Below are positions 25,080 to 37,399 of a DNA stretch of 64,000 bases, one piece after another (position 1 is the stretch's first letter; each line of letters starts with the position of its first letter). The translations under genes and the position numbers were made by a program. Source of the DNA: Azolla caroliniana (lineage: Eukaryota; Polypodiophyta). The notes under the pieces were generated by a model. It did not search any database, was not told where the DNA came from, and saw only the letters and a list, made by a program, of their open reading frames with translations. The DNA is taken from positions 20,584,001 through 20,648,000 of the forward strand of contig JBHGNT010000013.1 of NCBI GenBank assembly GCA_043228905.1. The letters run 5' to 3'.

Positions 25080-26865
25080 ACAACACACTTAAAATAATGA
25101 CATGTAATGATGTTATATATTCTCAAATCTTTATTCTTTACTAATAACATTAGTTGAAATTTGATTTACATAATAACCTTTACTAAATACTATAGAGTCT
25201 AGACTCTAGGTATAATTTTAATATTTTATGTTTTAACTATTAAACCTATTTTTTTAATACTATCCTTTATTAAAAAATTTAGGTTAGTAAAAAAAGGTGG
25301 GTAGCAAGTTATGGATGGATATTGCATGCAAACCAGGTATAGAGTTTTGTATTCTCTTTTTACTATATTTCTCCAGCCTTCCTTTAGATTTACCATTGCA
25401 AGTCTTTTACATTATGTTGTAAATATTGGTGTTATTATATGTTTAAACTTTAATTGTTTATGATTGTTTTAATTCTTAGCTTAGAAGCAAATTTTGTAGC
25501 ATGGTTTGGGAGCACATTGTAATCAAAATCAAAAGGGTCAATTTCTAATACTATTTGCAGCAATTGACGGGTCAATGCTTAATATGACAGGTCACGATAT
25601 AATAAGCCTTTTTTTATGTTTTTGGGGCTTTAAGGAATATATGATGATTAAGTATTCAATTTGTATGAAATTTTGTTTGATACTTATTGTATCCACTTTG
25701 CAAGAATGAATTATGATTATCGATACATACCTTCTTTGTGCTTTGGATTTAAAAACATTAACACGATATTTATTTTATGTGCATATATTCATTATCGCTG
25801 TGAGGTAGTTATGGCGATTTGTGTATCTTTGCGTACTTTTGATGGTAATGAAATTTATAATAATGTAGCATTATATAGAGCTTTTCATTTTTAAAATTTT
25901 TTGCACTCTTATGTCATATGACATACATGTTTAAAAATGGCCGTAAAAAAACTTTAATCCTAACCCATCAAATTTTAACCTTGCAACAGAAAGCCTGAGC
26001 GCTATACATCAAATATGTTTAGGGAGAATAATTCCATCCAAATTATTAGCTCAAAATACTCTTTAAAATCTCACCACAATATTCCCTTTGAAATGCATGC
26101 ACAATATACCCTTTAAAATGTAAGCATCAAGCTTCTAAAACCCATGATCAATATGTCAAACATATTTAGGGACAATATTTTCATCTAAGCTATAACTTCA
26201 AAAAAATTGTAAAAAATCTCATCGCAATAATCCTTTTGAAGTGCTAGATTGTGTGGTATAGGAAATATAAGTCACATCATAAGACAATTTAATATTGTGA
26301 GGTTTGTTAAATTTGGGCATAGATTGAGACATGGATGAAGAACAAATAACTATTTGGCTAAACTTTGAATAACATGTGAAATAAACGACAAAAAGGATGA
26401 AACATTATCAATCCATTGGCTTCTTATCCTTGATGGTAGACCAATATAATAGATGAAAACATCATTGTTATTAACTTCTAAAACATTGGTGGCATTTGAT
26501 GATATGAACATACACACACCAATAAAATTTGGCATATCTTCTTGCTTGCATTTCTCATGGTACTGCTTTGACAATTTGCTCATATGCTCATAAGATCTGA
26601 TTGTGCACGACTATCACAAAGGCACAAGTGTCAGTCAATTATTAACGTATTCTCTTTCACTCAAGCATCTTTTGATGCTATAGACACTTCTATAAACAAT
26701 AAACATTTTATATCACATTTTCTAGCCATTCATGAATTATATTATCCCTCTCAACTAGACATGTCATCTTCAACATTAAATGTTGAAAATACATGATTTG
26801 ACCCATACTTCTTTGCTACATGATAAAATTCCTTGTACATGCATGCATGTGTGTTTGTGCCCAGA
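25080..26865. other. AT-rich DNA with diverged dispersed repeats
   Basis: Phrases such as 'aacatatttaggga' and 'cctttgaaatgcatgca' recur near 24290-24430, 26010-26100 and 26150-26240, so this is a decayed repeat cluster. No gene is supported. Confidence 0.5.
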
Positions 26866-26867
26866 TG

Positions 26868-27075
26868 GATGTAGTTTAGTTGGTGAGGTTGTCCAATGGA
26901 GACCATGTGGTTATGGGTTCAACCCCTACATGGTGTAATAGAGAGGGGGACAAATTTGGGTTTCGAACCCGCGGGCCGCTAGTATACCACTGGGCCATAA
27001 TATGGAGTAATAGAGAGGTGAGGAAGTTGGGTTTCAAACCCAATGCATAGCGACACTTACCACTAGGGTAACCTA
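26868..27075. repeat. Cluster of three tRNA-derived SINE-like heads
   Basis: Plus strand 26868-26940: A-box-like TAGTTTAGTTGGTGAGG and B-box GGGTTCAACCCC. Minus strand, two adjacent related units: one (about 26932-27000) with GGCCCAGTGGTATAC then GGGTTCGAAACCC, the other (about 27001-27075) with TTACCCTAGTGGTAAG then GGGTTTGAAACCC. The two minus units share 'taatagagaggngg', so they are copies of one family. Confidence 0.55.
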
Positions 27076-27129
27076 ACTACAATATAAGAGAAAGAGAGAG
27101 TGTTGGTTATCACATTAAGGAATGTATGC

Positions 27130-27700
27130 AAGTCATACTAAGGTGATGGAAAATGTTAAATCGTTGGTGGCTTTCCCAATTACCTCATGCAAAGGTATTT
27201 ATTTGGAGAGTGAATATTTTAGCATTAGGTTTGGCCTTAAGCAAGAGAGGACTGTGATCCGGCACATGTTTCTTTTGTACCGTCCCATTGGAAGATAACA
27301 CATATAGATTTATTAAATGCCCTATTGCTCATACCATTTGGAAGCATTTATTAGAGATTTGGCAAGTTTTGAGCTGTTGTTATGTGAGGCCTACACAATG
27401 GGTCTAAATTCAACATGTTCATAATATTGCATGAGCTTTTGCCATTACTTAAAGTCACTTATTGGCACCACATGAATTGTCTCGAGAATCCACAAGAAGG
27501 GTGCAACATATGTAAATGGAACTACTAGGGCACTAAACCAGGAAAGATAGGTTTTTGGCGTTACCTTTGTAGATATGTAGGAGCCAAGCATGTAAATTGT
27601 CATGTGGTAGCGTTAATGATGCTTTCCTCTCTTCCACTCATACAACCAATTAGCGTCACTAACCAAAGTTCTTTAACTTATATTTCCTCATAAGTGATTT
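27130..27700 (+). pseudogene. LINE ORF2 zinc-finger (zf-RVT) remnant
   Basis: Reading from about 27161 gives WWLSQLPHAKVFIWRVNILA, then an in-frame TGA, then a C-x2-C...C-P-I-A-H-T-I-W pattern. This is the post-RT zinc-binding domain of plant LINEs. Further stops follow; no RT is present. Confidence 0.65.
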
Positions 27701-28496
27701 ATGTATGTTCATGTGCATGCACGTGAAAATGTGCTTTATGATATATATATGTGTGTATATGTTAGTGTATATGGAGGGGGGGTTTCATGTGTTAATCTAG
27801 AGATAATGGAACGAGTTTCTATGTGGAGTTCAACATGAAAGTCGTTTCTTCATGGGAGTTTGGCATGGCTCCAATTGTTGTGTTTTTCCCAACTCTTTTT
27901 TCCTTTGACTTAGAGTTCATAACAAGAGAACCCCTTTAGAGTTCTTGCAAGGGAAACTACCACTTTTGTAATAGAAAAGGGGCGTTAATGTTGAGGTGAT
28001 TTTCAGAAGGAACCATCTCAAGTGGCAAATCAATAAGAGGCTAGTATGGGCTTTCACAAGAGAGCTATGTTGTACGACCCAAGGTTTATCTTGTGATGAG
28101 TTTATGGTTTTCGTCAACCTTGTTCATGTTGAGTTTCTTGAGAGACATGATTTTGATGGCAAGTTGACATTTGGCTCATCCAAACCTTCACAAGAGAACA
28201 CCTCTATGGGTTCCACAAGAAGACGAGTGCCTCTCTCTTTTGGAGAGCCACGTGAGCACTTATATGTGTGAACTCATTGTGAAGGAATTCGAGGGGAAAT
28301 AGATAAATTCAATTTCTAGTAGTGATTCTATGCGTAGCGCAGTCCAGACTTCATGACAAAGCAACTTCATAGGCTCCATGAGAGGATGAGTATGCTCTTG
28401 ATTGAGAGCTTTCATGAGGGATTTTCCTCGTGTCCTTTGTGGGGGTGATAAATGGAATCAATTTTAGATTAAAATTTAGTTAATGTTGAATAAACA
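27700..28496. other. Intergenic DNA, no supported gene
   Basis: Repeated phrases of the type 'caagagaac(a/c)cct' suggest old repeat material. The open frames at 27917-28271 have no recognisable content. Confidence 0.45.
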
Positions 28497-28542
28497 TGTT
28501 GAGATATCAAGCTCAACCAGGTTTAGTTATTTTGTAAATTAT

Positions 28543-31017
28543 TATTATTATTTTCCAAAAGAAAAAACTCCTTCCATTAGTTATAAAATTTTATAAAGGA
28601 GATTATTATGTACAAATCCCTGTAGGGACGCGATAGTTCCATCTTATGTGGATGTCCACTGACTCGATAAAGGGAGAGGACGACCATTGTTGGATGAAGG
28701 CTATTCGTTGTCTTTCAACTCCATCGGAGCCGCCCTTCAGGCCATCATATTGGCTCTTTAGAGTGGCTACAATTTCACTCCATATCTTGTGTGAAAGCAT
28801 GCGAATGGAAACACTATTATAGCTATTTAGTTGCTAAAATGACCACAACTAAATAGTTTTTTTTATAGCTAATTTTTAGTAGGAAGATCTTAAAGATACG
28901 TATCATTGATTATGGAGATGGAAATATTACCATTTATGGTCCACCGTTTAGCTAGTCTTTTTCTGAGATCAAATTCTAATCATCCCTAAATTTGCCAAAA
29001 TATACAGATTACATGTAGCTTTTTAGATAGCTAATTAGCTATGTCAAGGACATAACTAATTGTTCCCATTCCCATGCATGCGGTTTGGTTGGAGAAGACC
29101 CGTCTACACCGTTGTTTCCATAGAATCCAAAGAGTTATTGGGCTTACCAATTCTAACACAACTTGAGATTTGCCATTAAGAGGATTTGAGTGGACATTGC
29201 TGATGGTGGAGAAAAAAACCTCTTGTGCTTTTATCACCAAAGTCATCCCCTCCTCATGATGCTCGTATCTGCTAGTTGGGGTCTGCCATGATAGCCAACA
29301 TATATTTCCCCACTTGATTGAGCCTTGCACTTGGCATAATTGCAACAAGTGGCCAACCCCCCGCCATATTCGATGGGACACTGGGCAGTTCCACAGAGCA
29401 TGTCGTATTGATTCTATTGCATTTGGACACTATACACAATTAGCAGAGTTAAGGTTCCCACATTGCCATGCTCCCAATGGTAGTGACTTATGTATTAATA
29501 GCCATTGGAACGGGGTAATTCGCCTCGCGTGTTGTTGTTTCCAGTTTTTCTGCCAAAACTTGGTGATAATTGTGTGAGGAACTTGATATGTGTGCCAGAC
29601 CTTTGTAACAGCCGACTCTCGGGCGGTTTGAGCAACTAGAATGTGGCGACCCAATCTAGTTGTGAATTGGAAGAAAGGGATGGGTTTGCATCCTCGCCCT
29701 GCATAAGGATCACGCCATGTCCATTGCAAAGGGTCCCAATTGACCTTACGTAGCCATGTGTTTTCATGAGTACATATGTGCCAATCGGGTTGTACTTTAA
29801 TCGGATCAGGATGTACAATCCATTTATGACCAATATACGCTAGTACTTGAATTGCGTTATTCTGTGTTGGTGTCTCAGTGCCTCGTAATTCAGAGCCTTC
29901 GATCCTGTCTGGTGATCCCCTACCTCTTGGGATCAAAGATCCCTCCTCCTCGTATCCTATCCATTTCTCCATTGTCGTCCTTTGAGTAGCAGCTTCCCTA
30001 ATCAGTAGAGCGTTAATGATTTCCGATCTCATAGTCCATCCGCCCTTGATTCCATGGAGTATGTTGGCTTGATCTTGTAGTGGTAGTGACATAAACCGTC
30101 TCCAACATTCTATACTTTTTCCTGGACCTTTTGCAATGTAACCCCATGACAACCCTTACTTGATCCAAGTAGTTGATTAGATTCATCCTTGATACATGGG
30201 TTCCATAGGATACGTTAACTGAACCAGGCAGGTTCAGAACTCGGTTGATCACACTTGAGCCCTCGTCTAATGTCACACCACACCTTCCACTTGGATGCAC
30301 TGAATCTATCCTCCAATTGGCGGGAGAAACTAAGTTTGAGATCCATGTTTAGAATCCAACCTGTTTGGGGGGCCCAATTGACCCCTTTTTGTGGCCTAAA
30401 GTACGCGAAACGTAACCTCAGTAGTATTTTCCAACAGTCATTTCCTGGTAGGAGTCCTCGCACCACAAATTTGGCAAGTAAGGCTTTTGATTGTGAGAGG
30501 GGATCAATAAGACCCAATCCCCCTCTTAACTTAGGTGCTGTGAGTATAGGCCACGCCACCTTGGCGCGAGTTACATGATCTTCCTTACCAGACCAAATGT
30601 AGTTGCGTACCAGTCGTTGAATCTTATGTATACTTTCCTTGGAGATTGTCCAACATGATAGACTGTACCATGCTGTTGCGAGTAGTACCTAGTTTGCCAC
30701 TATGATGTGACCCGCTAGCGACAGTTTTTTCGAACACCAATGTATCAACTTTTGTTGAATGGAATGGATAATGGGTGCACTCATAGTCTCCGGCGGTATG
30801 TTGAAACCAATTTGGAAACCCAAGTATTTGGTGCTCGCTCCTTGATTGATCCATTTGAAAGCGGGATGTGGGTGCCATGCAGGATGTGTTTCATGAGAAA
30901 GCATATTGCACATGATTTGTGCCAATTGATCATGGCATTGGATCTCTTGCAAAATACGGCTAACCCACTTCCGAGCTTTTTTAGGTTTGCCAAGTCCCCT
31001 TGCAAGTAAACCGTTGT
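28543..31017 (-). mobile_element. 5'-truncated LINE with 17-bp target-site duplication
   Basis: The 17-mer GTTATTTTGTAAATTAT occurs at 28526-28542 and again at 31018-31034, exactly bracketing a minus-strand LINE fragment. The 3' end (low coordinates) finishes in an A-rich (AAT)n tail, as expected of target-primed insertion. Only the ORF2 C-terminal half is present. Confidence 0.9.
28606..31005 (-). pseudogene. LINE ORF2 C-terminal half, degenerate
   Basis: In minus-strand order: a post-RT segment with AMINWHKSCAICF and STKYLGFQIG (about 30930-30830), LSLAGHIIVAN (about 30700), the conserved GGLGLIDPLSQSKALLAKF (about 30500), the zinc-finger region with FWQKNWKQQ and PFQWLLIHKSLPLGAW (about 29500), the continuation HRIWRGVGHLL (about 29370), and the family tail WNYRVPTG (about 28620). 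Stops and frameshifts separate the pieces. The endonuclease and RT catalytic regions are absent. Confidence 0.82.
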
Positions 31018-31328
31018 GTTATTTTGTAAATTATGTAACAGTTACATAGTAGCTACGTAAATAGAATCTAGTTAGCATGTTGACTGTAAAGCCTTAAATA
31101 GGACTTTGTACTTAAGTGGGATACATTCTAGATCCTCCACTCCCAAGTTCATTAAATATAGGACTTACATCCTTGTACCTATGTTCTCCTCACACCCGTG
31201 CACCCTTGCACATGAGATGTATATATACCTCATTGTGGGTATTTTTGTAACTTGATGCTTATTAATATAGTGAAAAGGTCTTCTAGCCACATGTATGTTA
31301 ACCATCCCCCATTATGTTTGCTTATAAG

Positions 31329-31329
<1 letters not shown>

Positions 31330-31361
<32 letters not shown>
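31330..31361. repeat. (CA)n microsatellite
   Basis: An uninterrupted run of about 15 CA units. Confidence 0.95.
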
Positions 31362-31363
<2 letters not shown>

Positions 31364-31364
31364 C

Positions 31365-32560
31365 AAGATTGATACAAACTTATACAAGATTTAACCTTGT
31401 ATATACATAGGGTGAAAGCAAGGTAAGGAATTAAACAATTAAGGGAATATCTTTAATTCAGAGTGGCGAGTCTAAGGTTGACAACAATTTAGCCTTAGTC
31501 TTCTTACACGTCAGCTGTGCCCGTATGATTCTCTACCTCTTGACTTTTGTTTTGTTGCAAGCACTTGGGCATTCAATTGTAGCCAAAACTAGTGAACTCT
31601 AAATTGAGCTCTCCTTTTAGATAAACATAGGAACTCTCGTTTTGGCATGCACTGCCTCTTGTCCTTGGATGGGTGTTTGGCTTTGGTAAAATGTATGTTC
31701 ACCATTGTAGATCCATGTTACCCTTTCAGTCATCGTTTGTGGATTTTGAAGGCTTACACTTCTCGTTGGAAGCGATTAGCTCTTAACCTTATTATTATCT
31801 TAATATTCTTCGTTTTCCTCGACCAAAATTACCTTCCATTTTAACACTTTTCTCCCTCCACACATTTCATGTCATATAATGTTTCCGTTGGTTTGATACT
31901 TTATATTCGAAGTAGACGTGTCACATTGGATTTAATTAAGAGTGGTGGGTCTAAGAGTTCCCACAATAGATTATAGAACTCAAAGAGTTTCATTGAGGCC
32001 CATTAGCCATGATGAGCTCCCCATAATAGAACTTTTTTGAGTTATCTTGTGTTCACCCCAACACTAGAGGTGGTTGTGAGAGCTTGGCATAGAGTTCACA
32101 CGATGACGAAGCAAGAGTTGGCCAATAGAAGGGCATCAAGTCCACATCATCATATTTGTTGTAGCTCTTGAAGATTATTGTATAATAACCCATGAATAAG
32201 ATTTGGAAACTAATGTGACTTCAGATTGTTGATTCGAGCAATTGCCAACCATGCCCAAAAATTTGTTATTCATTATATTTGAACAATGATAATGTGTAGT
32301 TCATCAAGTCTCTCTTCTCATCTCTAGAGGGTTCGTCCAAATTGATGAACCCCATGTCATTAGAATGTCACCATTTCATTGGCAACATAATTTCATTCAT
32401 TCTTGTGTGTCTAGGGTTTGAGAGAGGGTACAGAGACACATCGTTAAGGGCATGCGATTAGAAATATACAAAACTACATATTTGAAACACACACACAAAT
32501 TTGTGCGAAGAGAGAAATGCTTTAATCAATTGCATTCGAATAGAAACTTTCTCTTCCACA
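31365..32560. other. Intergenic DNA, no supported gene
   Basis: No domain, RNA gene or clear repeat seen. Short open frames only. Confidence 0.5.
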
Positions 32561-32574
32561 AAAGCTTTTTGACA

Positions 32575-33036
32575 TCTAGTGCGCCCCCCAAAGGAATTGA
32601 TCATGGATATTTGGTTCCCAATTATCAATTGCCGTCGAGGGCAGCTGGACGAGGTTTGCAGCCACTCCGATGATGTGGTCACTGCCCGCTTACGCTTTTG
32701 GCAAAAATGGAGGAACACCCGGATGGTGACGCAAGGAGGAAACGACCCGAGGTGGAACTACCAACCCCCACGTTGGTTGGTTGTTTCCTACTCACCTCCC
32801 ACCCTCCCTCCGTTGTAGGCCAGAGGATCAGGCTTGCGTAGGCCGGCGATGATTGCCACTAGTTTATAGCTCTAAATACCTAAGTTTACATTAAGTAGAA
32901 AGTAAGAGAGGATATGTACGCAGTCTCATAATCTTGAACTTGGCCGGGGGGCGATTCCTCGTTTTCTTGTATAGTCTTTCAATAAAAATCTCTCCTAACT
33001 AATGGGAAAGTATCTCTTTTTTTGGGGAAAAAAAAA
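32575..33036 (+). mobile_element. LINE 3'-end remnant
   Basis: The reading VVTARLRFWQKW and then PRWNYQPPRWL matches the tail pattern of the LINE pieces at 24.6 and 28.6 kb. It is followed by about 200 bases of 3' UTR and an A-rich tail (AAAAAAAAA near 33029). Upstream parts are missing. Confidence 0.58.
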
Positions 33037-33186
33037 CTCAAACGAATATGGAATGTGATTCATCATACATAATATCAACAAGCTTCATATAAATTGAGAA
33101 AGATCTCCTATAACTTATTCCAAAACATTTGTAAGAACTCTATTAACTTCTTTTAAAGTGAAATGTTAATTTTTTGTTTACAAGAC

Positions 33187-33842
33187 TAGCAATGGGCCCG
33201 ATTTCGGCTCAAACCGAACTGAACCGTTAAACCGTGGCTTAACGGTTTATTGGTTCAAAAATAAATAAACCTTTTGGTTTGGTTTCAAATGTTATGATCC
33301 GGTTTGGTTTTGAATTTCATGGTTTACCGGTTTCGGTTTATGTGGTTTGGTTTAAAGATTTATAGGTTTATAGGCTAAAAAATATTCCTAAAATTTCACC
33401 TCTAGGCTAACTCTTAACTTTTAATTTTAAACCTCTAAGCTCTAACTTATTAAATTTTATATACATTATAAGTAGAGTGTCCTTTTTGATGTATGATTAT
33501 CAAATTTATGATAAGTATGATGACCAAAATTATAATATGTATGATGACTAAATTTATGATAGGTATGATGACCAAATTTATAATAAGTGTGATAACTAAA
33601 TTTATGATAAGTATGATGACCAAATTTATGATGATTTTCTCACATAGATTCATAATATGTATGATAATCAATATCTCAAAAAAATGATTTGGTTTGGTTT
33701 TGATTTATGATAAACCGGTTTGGTTTGGTTCTAAAATTTCCATAAACGGATTGGTTTGGTTTTTATTCTAAATAAATGGTTTGGTTTGGTTTCAAGGCCA
33801 AGAAATTGAACTGAATCGAACCCGAATCGGGCCCATTGCTAA
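33187..33842. mobile_element. MITE-like element with 16-bp terminal inverted repeats
   Basis: The left end reads AGCAATGGGCCCGATT and the right end (to 33840) is its exact reverse complement. The inverted similarity continues imperfectly inward. The flanks share TA. The inside has many GGTTT pentamers on both arms and a minisatellite in the centre, with no transposase. A DNA-transposon derivative is the best reading; the superfamily is not assigned. Confidence 0.65.
33491..33660. repeat. About 24-bp minisatellite inside the MITE-like element
   Basis: The unit 'atgatgaccaaatttatgataagt' is repeated about seven times with changes. It opens frames on both strands that are artefacts of the repeat. 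Confidence 0.82.
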
Positions 33843-33856
33843 TATATATATATAAT

Positions 33857-34590
33857 TTGAAAAGGCTTCGATTGCAAGTTGCATTTACCAAATTATAAAA
33901 TTTTAATCAACAGTTTAGAATATAACTAGCATAATAAAATATAATGTAAAATAACTTGAGCAAATTGTATGTGGATTGTATCAAAGACGTAAGACATGCA
34001 TACCCAAGTATTACACAAGATTCACGTTCATTTAAACATTTTATGTTTAGTTGATGTTGCGTACAACTTTGAAGCTCTTTTCACTTTTGGTGATGTTTGA
34101 AAAAGCTTTGATTGCAAGTTGAATTTACCAAATTATAAAATTTTAATCAACATGTTTAGAAGATAACTTAGTCTAGCATAATAAAATATAATGTAAAATA
34201 ACTTGAGCAAATTGTATGTGGATTATATCAAAGATGTAAGATATGCTTACTCAAGTATTACATAGAATTCATGTTCATTTAAACATTTTATGTTTATTGG
34301 TATGTCGTGTACAACTTTGAAGCTCTTTTCAATTTCAGTGATGTTTGAAAAGGCTTCGATTTCAAGTTGCATTTATCAAATTATAGAATTTTAACCAACA
34401 TGTTTAGAAGATAACTAGCATAATAAAATATAATGTAAAATAACTTGAGCAAATTGTATGTGGATTGTATCAAAGACGTACGACATGCTTACCCAAGTAT
34501 TACACAAAATTCATGTTCATTTAAACATTTTATGTTTATTGGTATGCAGTGTACAACTTTGAAGCTCTTTTCAATTTCAGTGATATTTAC
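33857..34590. repeat. Threefold tandem repeat of about 240-248 bp
   Basis: 'ttgaaaa(g/a)gctt(c/t)gatt' begins at 33857, 34097 and 34345. Each unit runs through 'aataaaatataatgtaaaataacttgagcaaattgtatgtgg' to 'aactttgaagctcttttca'. The array starts within about 15 bases of the MITE-like element. Confidence 0.9.
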
Positions 34591-34599
34591 AAGTCAAAT

Positions 34600-35270
34600 C
34601 TAGATTGATAAAAATATTATGTGGTCCTTTATGCTTGACCCATTGTTTAGGAACCTTCACCATTCATGTTCAACCTAGAATATTCATTATGTCCTCATCA
34701 TCAACCTAAAAATCATCATCTCCACAATTGGTCTCATCCTAGAAATATGACATGTGTGTTTCATGCATGTCATCATTTGTAAATGCACTATATGATTCTA
34801 TGTTGGGATTTAGTTGCCACTTTGGGGCCTTTAAATGTATTTTCTTCTTCTTCACATTTCTTCTCTTTCTAGTACCTCTATAATGTCCATTCCTTTCCTT
34901 TACATATCTATGTTTGTGTTTTATTCCATGGTACTAGATATCTTGATCGGAAGAGATTCACTTGATTAAGCGATTGAAGAAAGGAGTGTTCAAAGTAACC
35001 AAATATCAACGATCCATCAATTATTCGTAGACAATATTTTGATAAACTAGTCTACAATAACTTTCTAATCATACGAGCAAATGATAGAGTATAATTTTAT
35101 CTCCTGTATACCCCAAATGATAAAGGAGACTTTAGACAACATGTACATATACAAATTATACTTAATCTCTAAGTTCAATGAGTGTTACATGCAAATTATA
35201 AATAAGCTCAACTTATAAATTACATCAAAATTTAACAATTCATATTGTTCAAATTTTACAATAAGCCATA
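34600..35270. other. Intergenic DNA, nothing recognised
   Basis: AT-rich; downstream flank of the methyltransferase-like pseudogene. Confidence 0.5.
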
Positions 35271-36283
35271 TGCATTCAATCCAATAATAAATCCGGTAAA
35301 GCTGGCTCTTTAGGATTAGCTCTTTCCACTGCTTCTTCATCTATAGGTTCCATTGGTTCTCTAGAAGTCATCTGGAACATCTTAGTTTCACTGATATGCT
35401 TTGCCCCAACTTCTTGGTCTTGATCAGGACAATCCCAGATACCTTGGATCCTCATTTTGATGAAATTAACTTGCTCAGGGTTCTTCTCCAATGCAACAAA
35501 GTTCCTGAACATCTTTAAGACACATGTTGTAGTAGTACCTGACAGTAGAATGAAATTGCACATGTAACATCAAACTGAAGAATAGACTATACGTTAATCT
35601 AAATTGATGTGACAAGTTTTATATTGTATACATGTGCCAAAAAACAAATCTAAAACCCAAATTATCATCTGGGTTTGAAAACAACTTGATTAGGCGATTG
35701 ATTAGTCTTTGTGGTTTTTGGTACGGGTTCACTAGGCTCTTATCGCCAAATACATGGTGTAGCTTCTTTGTCACCGCTAGGCACATGACGTAGTTGAAAC
35801 ATTTCTTTCATTGACATGTGCCCAAGCCTTCTCCTTCGTAATTGCATCGTAGTACCCCACACAAAGATGTTCAACTGCACTAACCATTCGAGCACCCGGA
35901 GTATGTGTGATATTAGTTTTAATCCTATTAAAATCATACAATCGTGTTAAGAATACAATTTGCAACATATTAAAACAACATTTATAATAGTAAATCAAAA
36001 CAACTTGTAGCTTACCAATGCATATGTTCTGTTGCGTGACATCTCAACTTTAAAGCCGTTGTGATAGACAATGATTGGCCCATGCTATGGAATATTACGA
36101 TCCTCCATAAAGGTGCAAGGGTCAACTTGGCAAAGTCTTTCACCATTTTCTCTATCTGGGGATATTTGTATGGCACATCATTGTACATGGATCCCGTGAT
36201 TCAGAGTCCATATGGAATGTCAGCGATAAGTAAAGTATAATGCCTCTTGGGTAATATGTTTTGCATATTACCCACTTCCCCGT

Positions 36284-37058
36284 TGTCGCGTTGTTACGCG
36301 CGTGCGTGGAGAAAGGCGGGACCACGGGGGTCTTGGACTAGGGAGTGATGGAGCGTAGGAAGTCGTGCTTCACTGTTTCTGGGGCATCCCAGGAACACCC
36401 CGGAAGCAACCGAAGGGGGAGAGAGAGAGAGAGAGAGAGAGATGCTTAACACCGACTCGCGCGCACACACACACACGCGCGCGCGCGCGCAGCTCACGCC
36501 CTCATGTACAGGAAACGCAGGAAAGGGGGGGGGGGGCACCCGACACCAACAAAGACGCCAATATACACAGACAGACGCAAACGTATATGTATATATATAT
36601 AAGAAGAATACACTCCCGGCTTCGAGCCGGACTGAGGTAGGTTACAGTAGTCGTTTGCTGCCAAGCCGCCGTCGGGGAGCTCACGGGCTCGTCGCACCGA
36701 GCGGGGTCTTGCGCAGGAGATGAGCTGAAGCAAACCCTAAACGAACACGAAGGGGGGGGGAAGAAGAAGAAGAAGAAACCTAACTCTAAACCTAACGGTA
36801 TACCCTCGAATGCAAAATGGGCAACCCTTTTACAAAGGGCGTTCCCTTCCTTTTATAGAACAAGGAAAGGGAGGCATTACAATGCGGGACAAATCCCGAC
36901 TTACATGGGATCGTCTGTCCCGACTTGACTACTCTTCGGCGCCATAAAGGCGCCCTCGACATTCACACTAAATGTACACGAGTGCGTACACACGCTGCAC
37001 CCCGCTGATGTAGCCAATGTTTCCCGGTTTCCGCCTTTGGCCGAAATTCTTCACGACA
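36284..37058 (-). repeat. 3' LTR of element A
   Basis: Plus-strand edges TGTCGCGTTG..CACGACA. It contains (GA)n, a long CACACA/CGCGCG alternating tract, a G run and a TATATATATA box. It matches 40666-41447 with a few substitutions and small length changes in the simple repeats. Confidence 0.92.
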
Positions 37059-37070
37059 TCCACCCCCACT
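37059..37070 (-). promoter_or_regulatory. Polypurine tract of element A
   Basis: The minus strand reads AGTGGGGGTGGA directly before the 3' LTR. The same tract (GGTGGGGG[T/C]GGA) stands at this place in B, C and D. Confidence 0.7.
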
Positions 37071-37399
37071 TAACTGCACGTCCACCGGTACGTGCCAAAT
37101 CCGGTTGAAGGGTGAGAGATTTCGGCCGGCGAGAAACCGGTCTTCCGTGATCCGCATCCCGGCTTGCTGCCGGTTTGATCCGTCGGCTTCGAGTCTTCCG
37201 TCGCGCTCGCCTCCCTGTAGGCTCGTTCGACCCGTCGATGGGTCCTCTGCCGCGATCTCCGTAGTACGCGTACTTCCGTTGGCCCTTGTTCGGCCATATG
37301 AATGCCCCGCTTCCCGCCGTACGCCTGATGTCCTCCGTTTGAGGAACGCCCGTAGCGGCCTGCTTGGCCTCTGTTGATCATTCGCATCGTCCTGATTGC

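Larger units (their letters stand above)
28497..31330 (+). mobile_element. LTR-like sequence split by a LINE
   Basis: It starts TGTTGAGATATCAAGCTCAA, the copia-LTR edge also seen at 390 and 41656. After removing the LINE (28543-31017) it continues with a TATA-like TGTATATATACC near 31217 and a stretch typical of a U5 region. The end and target duplication are not located, so solo LTR is an inference. Confidence 0.45.

Noticed and set aside
26868-27075. True tRNA genes
   Set aside because: Only A and B boxes are present; acceptor and anticodon stems do not pair, so SINE-like heads fit better.
33450-33687. Ile/Met-rich frames on both strands
   Set aside because: Products of the 24-bp minisatellite in the inverted-repeat element.
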